Part shown: piece by piece, positions 55,569 to 64,000 of the stretch | How the letters are laid out: every line of letters begins with the position of its first letter | Position numbering within the stretch: position 1 is the stretch's first letter | NCBI GenBank assembly: GCA_027627225.1 | Contig: JAPFQT010000151.1 | Span: 310,001 to 374,000 of the forward strand | Origin: Congeria kusceri | Lineage: Eukaryota > Mollusca > Bivalvia > Myida > Dreissenidae | Reading direction: 5' to 3' | Length of the DNA: 64,000 nt | The notes under the pieces: generated by a model | What the model saw: the letters and a program-made list of their open reading frames with translations, nothing else | What the model was told of the DNA's origin: nothing | The model's database searches: none | Program-made: the position numbers and the translations under genes

Positions 55569-58134
55569 TTTCGGCGTAGCTGTCTAAGATCACTTTTGAC
55601 CTAGATTTCTTGCGATAATTATGCAGCGGGAAAATTGAATGCCAATAGAATTGGGCAAATTTTCTAATTTTAGGGAATGCAAACTTCAAGCAATGGTTTA
55701 ACATATACCAATAACTGTTGCATACTTTTGGGGATTTAAAATTTACATAATTGTTTACATATGCGGTTTTAAAATAAAGTTATAAATATATTTCGATATA
55801 CACTCTAGAACTGAGCATAAGTATGAACATATTTTCTCATTGTATGTCATGAACATAATAATTATTATGTTCATTCCCATAATTAATTAACTATTTTGTT
55901 TAGCCTAGCGGTACGCTCTATAAATAACAATTGATTCTAGCGAGTTCAACACACTCACGATCTTTCTAAAAATAGTTCTCGTTTAGCTGCCGGTGTATAG
56001 CTGTTATAATATGTATGCGTCATTTAGCGTCCAGAGAATCATAAGAGCAAATATTTCAATAAAGGGGGAATTTATGTTATTAAACTGACTGTGCATGTTT
56101 ATTTGAAATTGAACTGTGGTTACGTTCTATTAATAATTAATGTGAATTACACATTTTAGCAACTGCTCCAGTAGATGCAAATCAACCTATAAAAAGATAA
56201 CTTTCAATAAATAAGTGGTGAAATAAGTCTCTGAATACATCCACATGTTATTCGTGTTACTTTTACTTCATTTGCACGAATACGTGATTTGCACAACCAA
56301 TTATGCACAGAAACCCTTGACACATCATATTCCTACCAAATATAATTTTCAATCGCCATAGTCTTATGAAATTTTATTTTTGTGCTATCAAAATGGAAGT
56401 CATCATTGTTTCGAATGCACTGAATGTTCTCTAAAGATTGCTTTTCATTATCATACAGGGTATAATGCTAAAGAAAATAATGCATTGTTTCTCAGGCTTT
56501 TTTTCCAAAAAATCAGGAGGGAGGGCGAGTTTATTTTATTCAAGTATTTTGTCTCCTTCTCTTTTCTATTGGCTTAGTAAAACAAGCAATTAAGTACAGA
56601 TTGAAGACAATATTAAGTTTTAATAACAACATAAGCATTCCTTTTTTTTAAATTCTAAATATAGATTTAGTAATCACAAACCGGCACTTATGCAAGCTGA
56701 TATAGAAAGGCAATCAATTAGAATGTTCAGAATTTAAAAAGTGCCTTCAAATTGATGCACCATCAGCATTAAAATACTTGTATTTATTTATAGAATTTAA
56801 CTTTTCGTACTTCATATTTTTTTATAAATGTCGAAAATAGAAATTTTTTTTGCAGTAAATCACCAATAATTTTTGGAAAGGAAAATCAACACTTGTCAAT
56901 GCAGCTGGCATTTTCGATTGTTTCCATAGGATTTATATTGACACAGATTTTCTTTAAAAAATATGGAGTGAAATGCGAAATATTATTCAAGCAAAAGCAT
57001 CTACGAAACAAAAGTTTAAATCATGAAATAGAACATATTAATAAAGGTTCCCAATCGAATATGACTTTTTTTCAAAATTTACACAGTATTTCAGACAGGA
57101 AAAAAGTTACTGAAAATACAGAAATATCTACTCTTCTTCCGCTATGTTAAAATGCAGATTCGTTTAATTTTAAGCCGTTATCCATCAATACATCGTAATT
57201 TTAGTAATTGTTCTTATGAAGGTTTATGGTGTTTATTCGTCCGGAATATGTTTCTTATTTACGAAAGGCATTGTTCAAAAGCGCTTGGTACGAACGAAAT
57301 ACTATAATGTACATACTAGTTTACTCCAGAGTCATCACCAGTTATCGCATACAGAAAATAGACGACAGCAAGTTACCAAAATGTTAATAATTCACGGATT
57401 TCAAATGTGTAGTTTTGTTATTTTGTTCGGTAACATGCCCATTAGAAACACTTTCTACAAAGTTTCATTTTTATTAACATATTTCTGGACTGCTCCTTTA
57501 AAACCCCCGCGCGATCGTCAACAAATAATTTCTTTTGGCATTAAATCAAATTCGTGGCGGCCATAAAAATATGTTGCCGCGCTGCCTGGGAAACAAATCA
57601 TTGACTTTTATTAGCCTATAAATGATAAATTGACTTCGAAATGTGTATGTATTATGCATAAATAACTTCCAAGATGTAGGTAGGGTATATTACTTAAGAA
57701 TAACTATTAGATAAAAAATCTGTTAAAAAATAATTTTCATTCATTCCCGCAATTATTTTCGTACATTGTTATGTTATTTTGTTAAATTTGGCTGACACAT
57801 TTATATAATAATGATGTTTACGTAAATTATTTAGGTTACACATGTATCACTGGTGAAAACATGGGGCGGTAAGATCGGTTTATTTACCGTACAAATATTA
57901 ATAATTATTGAATTAATCACAAATTAATTTTGGGATCCGAAACGTTTTCTTATGGTTTCCCCAAAAACCTGGGTCCGATAAGTCTCCTTATACACATTGA
58001 GACCAAAAAATCTGGGGTCCGAGAAGCCACATAACCGACCATCTTGACCCTATTGTATCTTATTTTAGGGTAAAAATGATATCTCGGTATATTAATGTCA
58101 ACACAGATTGTCTTTTTTTAAAGACATTTCTTGT
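55569..58134 (-). mobile_element. Element P, copy 2 (2.57 kb), inverted
   Basis: In reverse it starts ACAAGAAATGTCTTTAAAAA (58134 downward), then GATTGTC, a GGTCCGAGAAG block, and ends CAGCTACGCCGAAAA (about 55569), the same ends as 35241-36680. Both ends align with copy 1 (for example TTGCCCAATTCTATTGGCAT in reverse). The middle (about 56150-57880) has no visible counterpart in copy 1. It holds only short unrecognised frames (56893-57150 and 57216-57566 on plus). It splits an F11-like unit with no target duplication. Confidence 0.75.
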
Positions 58135-58139
58135 TATAA

Positions 58140-58680
58140 TAAAGGGGCTATTACTCCACAATTCCTGAGAATATCGATCAACATTAGCGATGGGGGACAT
58201 AATAATGACAAGAAGTTACAGGGAAAAGGCATAGGAAAGTACATTTCATTTCACACCTCAAAATACTTTGAATGGAAATTGCCAATAGTTTGCATAATTT
58301 GGCTTCGTACAACACATTGAGAAAACAAAGGTAATTATACACAAAGCAACATGGTTTTTGTATGCAATTTTACTTATTATAGTGGTCAGAAACTTACAAA
58401 GTTATTTTTAGTTCATAAATTGTTGCATGTATTATATATTTTAAGCATGGAACTTTTGAAAATCACCACACTAGCAAATAAACAAAGCAAGTGTTTATTA
58501 ACAGTTTACTTGGAGGGTCGGTGTTTTTATTTTAAATGCAATTCAAAAATCAAAAAGTTTCCTGACGTTGGGTATAATAGAAGCTTACACAGTCATACAA
58601 TAATACATTTTACCAGACATGTTTTAATTGTTTTATATAAATTTGACAATGTTCACCTTAAATGAGGCTTCAACATTTGG
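58140..58680. other. Remainder of an interrupted repeat; otherwise unrecognised
   Basis: AAAGGGGCTATTACTCCACA and TTCCTGAGAATATCGATCAA continue the host repeat split by element P, up to about 58330. The remainder is AT-rich. A 104-residue plus frame (58351-58665) has no family resemblance. Confidence 0.45.
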
Positions 58681-58689
58681 GAGACTCGG

Positions 58690-59205
58690 CTGAGTTTGTA
58701 TAGTAGGGACTCTTCGTTTGATCTGCTGTATCGGATCAAATTCAGGGGAGCGTCTGGACGGTATCGGGGCGTACTGGGGACATTATCCGGTGGAACAGGA
58801 ATAATATTGCATAAACAATTATATATACATACATCACGTCTGGCGTATAGCATGTGTGTTGTGCATGTTTGTGTGTGTTTGTCGTTCATGGACAGAACTT
58901 TGACTGGTTCACCATGAATGCTTCCCGATTATGGATCCTGACAGCGCTATGATACAAATAATAAAAAAGTCAGGAATGTCAGGATACTGTCTGGACGCTG
59001 TCAGAACACTGTCGGAGTGCAGTTGGGTGAATCAAGACACTGTCAGGACTCAGTCGAGACGCTGTCGGGACATAATCGATCTTTTAATCAAAAATTGAAT
59101 TTCGAGCCCCAATCTCAGAATATTGTCTTGACTTTTGACACATTTTATTTAGGACACTGTCGGCTCAAGAACAGCAGGAAAAATTGGGAATGTGTGACTG
59201 AGCCT
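58690..59205. repeat. Irregular short motif cluster (GACACTGTCGG)
   Basis: Words like GGACGCTGTC, GAACACTGTC, AAGACACTGTC, GAGACGCTGTCGGGAC and GGACACTGTCGG recur between 58970 and 59170 at irregular 17-25 bp steps. The region is GC-richer than its neighbours from 58680 on. No gene is recognised. Confidence 0.55.
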
Positions 59206-59344
59206 TAAATCACTGAATTGATTGTCTACTGAAAAGCATGTAAAACATATCTTCATTAACACCCCAAAAATGGTCATTCAAATGTATAAGGGTATAAAAA
59301 ATTGATAATTAGCTTCCAACTTAAACGTCATATTTACACCCTGA

Positions 59345-59452
59345 AATCGCACTTGTCAATGGACAAATAGACAGCCAGAAATCACTTGTCCAACAGTAAA
59401 ATTACCCGCGTCGGACAAGTCGGGCATAGGATTTCCACACCCCTGATTCTAA
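59345..59452 (+). mobile_element. T1 element, right-end fragment
   Basis: CACTTGTCAATGGACAA, CACTTGTCCAACAGTAAAAT, CCGCGTCGGACAAGTCGGGC and ATAGGATTTCCACACCCCTG match the right end of the 330-bp copy at 15152-15481. The left end is missing. Confidence 0.72.
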
Positions 59453-59795
59453 GTATTTCAGTTGGTACATATTTTGGATAGTGAAAGGGGCATAAATTTG
59501 TTAAAATACATAACTTTTAAGTGTAGCTTTGTATAGTTAATAAATTTTTAGAACAAAAACTTAAACAACAAAGTTGGCTAATTCTGTCAATATACAGAAC
59601 AGAGTTATGGGTAATGTTGCCCCTGATACTAGAGTTAATGAAATACGTTAGTTTCAAATTTTAAGTGAATAACTTATGTAGTTTTGAAGTTACAAAACTT
59701 TTGAATAAAAACTTAAACCAAATTCAGACTTGGACGCTAATGCAGACGCCGGGGGTGGTAGGAAAGCTCACCTATTCTCCAAATGGTAGAGCTAA
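59453..59795 (+). repeat. F5 units with GAGCTAAAAA terminal block
   Basis: AAAGGGGCATAAATTTGTTA, TACAGAACAGAGTTATGGGT, AATGTTGCCCCTGATACTAG and AAGTGAATAACTTATGTAGT match 46420-46900. It ends GACGCCGGGGGTGGTAGG, then AAAGCTCACC...GGTAGAGCTAAAAAT (59763-59798). Confidence 0.75.
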
Positions 59796-59799
59796 AAAT

Positions 59800-60540
59800 C
59801 AGAGCGAATAACACTGACATTAAAGCACAATGGTAGCATTCAAGGTGTTGGCAATTTGTAGGTAATTATGATTATACTTAATTAGATTAGCCCTCGGTGA
59901 ACATTAAAATTGGACCATAAATCATTCACGATCTGCTGAGTTATCCGAAGGTATTCCCAATACAGACAAATTGTGATTATAATAAGATAGGAATGCACTA
60001 CAAGTGCTCAAGCGACACCTAGAATTTCTAAATACACAACTATTTTCACTACATAAACGAGCTCTCTTTCCAATGATCCGTTGTTATTGTGCTTTTTTGA
60101 AGTATGGTTTTCAAAGGCTTTGTACAAATCTTTGTGTTACAGAATCAGCAACGAGGTACTATGCTGCAGTGACGAATGACAACAGGGTACTATGCTGCTT
60201 TGACAAATGACACAAAGTTTTCTCTTAAAAAAACAACAACACTATAGACCACGACAGTCCTGTGACAGTCCTGTGCCAAAGCGAGAATTTAGTTGTGTAC
60301 TGCTTTTCCTTGACAACTGACAAACCATAATCAGTTTTCCCAAAATATTACTGTGCTTAATAGACTGCCAAAAGTATGGCGGTTTACCAAAAATAACAAT
60401 TTTAAACTCAATACCGCTATTTCAAATACATTTTCCATCTCAATACTGCTAAAGGCCCCCCTCCCCTAATTATGGATACAGATAAATAGCACCTACTTTT
60501 TTCAGGTCATGCAATGATACCATGATTCAATATATGTACA
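59800..60540. other. No recognised feature apart from a ~31-bp doubled word
   Basis: GGTACTATGCTGCAGTGACG then AATGAC at about 60155 recurs at 60186 with two or three changes. The rest is unassigned AT-rich DNA. Confidence 0.45.
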
Positions 60541-61600
60541 TTGTTTTTAAAAAATCTTATATATTATAAAATACATCATTTTTCATTGCATTCGTGTTAT
60601 TTGATTGTTTATCTCCAGTGGATGTTATAATTAATGTTTCTCCTCAAATAGTGTAATTTGCGAGTCATTTTGGAATTTCAAACTGAATTAGTTCTAATAT
60701 TGCAACCATTACAACTATTTTGATCAAGACATTCATTGATTGTGGATTTAATGTTTAGGTCTTGAATGTCTCTGAAGTACAATGTGCATTGAAAGCATTT
60801 CAAAAGCACAGTATCGTGAGAATGGGCACCTGAACAAGTGGCAAACAATTTGTAATATCTGATAAGCAAATCCCACAAAGAGCTTTTCAAAACAGTTATA
60901 AAAATGGTATATTATGTTGATCAGTAGTTTACAATGCCAATTACGATGGGTATAACCCTTGACCATTCTTTTTTAAAATCCTATTAACGTTTCTTTAACT
61001 TAAGGTGTACTTAATTAAAACGTTTGTACGACAAAGCTTGTGGTTATTTTATCATGACCATTTTACACAAAGGAATTCACTGGGGAGGGGATTCGTCGAG
61101 CAATTAAACCTTATAGTATCTACTGATGTCAACTGATTGGTTTCAAACTTCATAATTGTTTGTTGGACCATAGAACGTTTTAAAGGCACATTTTTTCTGC
61201 TCAAGTTAATCGCATTGTTTTCAGCAGAAAGGGACAAAGCAGCACTGTAATTTCGTGCCAAAGAAACATTAAAGAACAATATGTTAATAGATTTGTTGCT
61301 GAGCTTTTGCGAGTTATCAATTGCTCTACATTTCAATTTAAAACCGCAAAGTCAGTCGCAAAAGATTTGACATGATATGCTTTGCAACTAAACTTCTTAA
61401 TATGTAGTTATACTAAGAAGTGTTTAATTTTATTTTACCTTGTGCTGATTCCGCTACTGATAACTTAACCATCAAATACAGTCAGTTTCAACAAAGTATG
61501 TCATCAAAGCAAGAGTAGAGTAAATGGACAAACAACCAACATAATTAAGATAGGAGGAGGCATGAGCATAGCCAGTCAATACGCTTTACACTTTAAAAAA
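60541..61600 (+). repeat. Dispersed repeat family R, copy 6
   Basis: TTGTTTATCTCCAGTGGATG and AAATAGTGTAATTTGCGAG (60605-60665), CACAAAGGAATTCACTGGGG (61066-61085), TTTGTTGGACCATAGAACG (61159-61177), CAGCAGAAAGGGACAAAGCA, GAACAATATGTTAATAGATT and GCGAGTTATCAATTGCTC occur in the family order. Confidence 0.65.
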
Positions 61601-62540
61601 AAAAGGTCAAATAAAGATGCATACCGTAAATGACCGTATTGACGCCCATGCCCTAATAGACGTGCATGGGGTATTTTTTGGTCCCGAAATATTTTTTGTT
61701 GATCTATTTCTTCGAACATAAACATGACGCAAGTGAATGGGACCACAAAAATTCATTATGAATATTTATGATAATAACATGTGCGTCTGCAGTGCAACAG
61801 CTCATTACGTCGATCATGTTAATAATTTAGACTGTACCATTGTGCATTAAGATGTGCGAGTGAGCTCGTCGTGTCAATCGACGATATTCGTTTTAGGTAT
61901 TTGAATATATTCGAATATTCGTTTTGTGAATACTACTATATACAGCACTCTGTTCAAATATCTACTTATCCGAAATATGTAGTTGTTTTATCTTGTTTCA
62001 GTGGTAAATGAGCAATATAACTTAGTGAGTGTTAGGCAAATATAAAGAAACTTAAGATATTGTTAAATGTATTGTTGATTAATTTGTTAATCGTTCCGTA
62101 CACAAATTTCTCATTACATACATTACACGTTGCCTGAGTTTTGTCTAATGACCACGTTAAGTACTTCCAAGCACATGATGGTGGCATTGTTTATTAATCC
62201 AGACTGTTGTATAATATACGGTGTTGATAAAATGGAAAACAATTTGCAAGTGATGTATATTAAGATTGACCAGATCATGCTAATTTTGTTAAAGAAATTG
62301 ATTGGCTGATAATGGATTCATTTTGATTGGTTTACTAAGAGATTAATTGTATTTTACTGTAAACAAGTTAACCGTATAGATGTCACTTAAGGACAAAAAA
62401 CAACAATGTACGCCTTTTGCAAACTTTGAAACCGTTATCACAACATGGCCCAGTTTTGTTCTTCGCGCCTCCTACAAACCGTTAATTTGCGGCCCTTGTA
62501 AAGATGTGGCCCCCCTGCCAATTATCAATTGTCGTTCACT
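61601..62540. other. Mostly unrecognised
   Basis: TACCGTAAATGACCGTATTG then ACGCCCATGCCC at 61623-61654 looks like a repeat end word but no partner is found. GAATATATTCGAATATTCG is at about 61903. No credible gene. Confidence 0.4.
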
Positions 62541-63175
62541 GGACATGTTTGGCATGTGTTGTAAAAACGTTCACTGCCCCCGTCCACATGCTTGGAAGGA
62601 ATTGGACATGTTTGGCATGTGTTGTAAAAACGTTACACTGCCCCCGTCCACATGCTTGGAAGGAACTGGACATGTTTGGCATGTGTTGTAAAAACGTTAC
62701 ACTGCCCCCGTCCACCTGCTTGGAAGGAACTGGACATGTTTGGCATGTGTTGTAAAAACGTTACACTGCCCCCGTCCACCTGCTTGGAAGGAACTGGACA
62801 TGTTTGGCATGTGTTGTAAAAACGTTACACTGCCCCCATCCACCTGCTTGGAAGGAACTGGACATGTTTGGCATGTGTTGTAAAAACGTTACACTGCCCC
62901 CGTCCACCTGCTTGGAAGGAACTGGACATGTTTGGCATGTGTTGTAAAAACGTTACACTGCCCCCGTCCACCTGCTTGGAAGGAACTGGACATGTTTGGC
63001 ATGTGTTGTAAAAACGTTACACTGCCCCCGTCCACCTGCTTGGAAGGAATTGGACATGTTTGGCATGTGTTGTAAAAACGTTACACTGCCCCCTTCCACC
63101 TGCTTGGAAGGAACTGGACATGTTTGGCATGTGTTGTAAAAACGTTACACTGCCCCCGTCCACCTGCTTGTAAGG
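62541..63175 (+). repeat. 64-bp tandem array, 10 copies
   Basis: The unit is GGACATGTTTGGCATGTGTT, GTAAAAACGTTACACTGCCC, CCGTCCACCTGCTTGGAAGG, AACT. Copies start at 62541, 62604 and then every 64 bp to 63116. The first copy lacks one base. Copies are nearly identical, so the array is young or homogenised. As 64 is not a multiple of 3, no one frame repeats the same peptide. There are no variable spacers, so it is not CRISPR-like. Confidence 0.97.
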
Positions 63176-63215
63176 CAATACTAGCCCGGAACAGGATGTT
63201 AATTACGTGTAAGTT

Positions 63216-63381
63216 TATGCTAATTACGCAACTGGAGTATCGCTTCGTTTATAATGAGATCGTGAAACTATGCCAGTGTATACGCGATATAATGGATCTG
63301 CAGTGTATAAAGAAGTTTATCTCACGAGACTTGGAGGCGAGCGCTTCCGATGTTCGAGCCAAAAAAGACAAACTTCTCTAA
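63216..63381 (+). CDS. Candidate terminal exon (weak)
   Basis: After the 64-bp array a plus frame ends at TAA 63379-63381 with QLEYRFVYNEIVKLCQCIRD, IMDLQCIKKFISRDLEASAS, DVRAKKDKLL. The composition (charged, helix-prone, CpG-containing codons) looks more like coding DNA than the surroundings do. No acceptor is clearly best; TTTATGCTAATTACGCAACTGGAG is the nearest candidate region but weak. No family is recognised. It could equally be a chance frame. Confidence 0.25.
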
Positions 63382-63384
63382 ATT

Positions 63385-64000
63385 CAACATTAATCCTAGT
63401 ATTCTTTTTATACCATCATTTTTTCTTCTAAACTATAAAAAACAAATGTTGTACAAAATGTGGAAATCATAAACTAGTAGTACAACGACTTTTACTAGTG
63501 TTTAATAAAAAATGAACGAATTGTACTAAAGAAGTAATCGCAAGATTCTAGAAATACAAGAAACTAAACTTAGGCTGTTAACAAGTTTTATTGTATATGT
63601 TTGTGTTATTACTACAAAATATAATTGAAAAGTAACTTTTACAATTAAAGGGACCTTTAAAGTCAAAAAAGATACACCTGCATAATGATCCTTACAATTT
63701 ATGATCTATAAACGAGTCAATACACAATAAATGACCATAACCTTTCTGCTCGTTTTCAAAAACTCGGAAACGAAGCGCATGTGTGACTGCAAATTAAATC
63801 TGATTGTTTTGGAAAACATGTTTGCGTATTTTAAATACAATTTATGTAAATTATAATCAAATAACTGACCTGACAATGCTATCGGCAAAAGTAAACATTG
63901 CGACTGTATCGTGTACGGAATAGAAAATGTAGTCCATACATGCAACAAGTATATTTTCACACTGTGGAAATACAGCTAAGTTTATCCCTGGGGCTGTTAT
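63385..64000. other. No recognised feature
   Basis: AT-rich sequence to the window edge. An 84-residue minus frame at 63706-63960 has no family resemblance. Confidence 0.45.

Noticed and set aside
57216..57566. 116-residue plus-strand frame as a transposase
   Set aside because: No catalytic or DNA-binding motif is visible, and it lies antisense to element P. Kept only as part of the element's interior.
62380..62755. Cys-rich plus-strand frames (103 and 83 residues)
   Set aside because: Most of their length is the 64-bp repeat read in shifting frames, and the lead-in shows no family pattern.
62541..63175. CRISPR array
   Set aside because: Units are contiguous and identical, with no variable spacers, and the DNA is from an animal.

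Overview
The window is animal nuclear DNA. It is AT-rich and intron-bearing, and diverged tandem and dispersed repeats fill much of it. The repeat types (arrays built on GTGACCTTGACC, a foldback element around TTAATGCATGTGCGTAAAG, tRNA-derived SINEs) and a RING-less B-box/NHL protein point to a bivalve mollusc. A zebra-mussel-like heterodont (Dreissena) is my best guess. That is recognition from memory, not a database match.

Only two protein genes are well supported, both on the minus strand and head to tail. (1) A complete three-exon gene (exons 26079-26413, 20899-21911 and 19523-19941) encodes about 588 residues: two B-boxes, a coiled coil and a C-terminal NHL-type beta-propeller. Both junctions keep frame. 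Its 4.2 kb first intron holds at least four mobile elements. (2) Just upstream, four phase-compatible exons (31167-31221, 29313-29382, 27706-27806, 26719-26979) form the 3' part of a gene I do not recognise. A weak third candidate is a terminal exon near 63216-63381 (+).

Layout: 1-7.99 kb, nested tandem-repeat elements (143, ~165 and ~167 bp units). 8-12.8 kb, sparse sequence plus an inverted ~165 bp array. 12.8-18.4 kb, further arrays and a TIR element with a 7-bp target duplication. 19.5-31.2 kb, the gene region with MITEs, a near-complete tandem-repeat element and a SINE. 31-34.6 kb and 38.4-42.6 kb, an old dispersed repeat (family R) and a pogo-like element. 34.7-38.4 kb, an array element split by a cleanly inserted 1.44 kb element, ending in a trinucleotide microsatellite. 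43-48 kb, more arrays and a 327-bp triplication. 49-55 kb, a 1 kb TIR element, a ~301 bp higher-order repeat and an intact SINE with 15-bp target duplications. 55.6-58.1 kb, a longer inverted copy of the 1.44 kb element. 58-62.5 kb, further repeats. 62.54-63.17 kb, a ten-copy 64-bp satellite-like array.

The most interesting pattern is a shared grammar among otherwise unrelated repeat elements. They begin with ACAAGA(A/G) followed by a short hairpin, carry a core of ~140-170 bp tandem units, and end in an AGCT...AGCT hairpin. One member can be excised on paper to rebuild the interrupted host repeat with no target duplication. This suggests rolling-circle (Helitron/Helentron-like) non-autonomous elements. 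A second pattern is that the cores carry many consensus nuclear-receptor motifs (DR1 and TCAAGGTCA).
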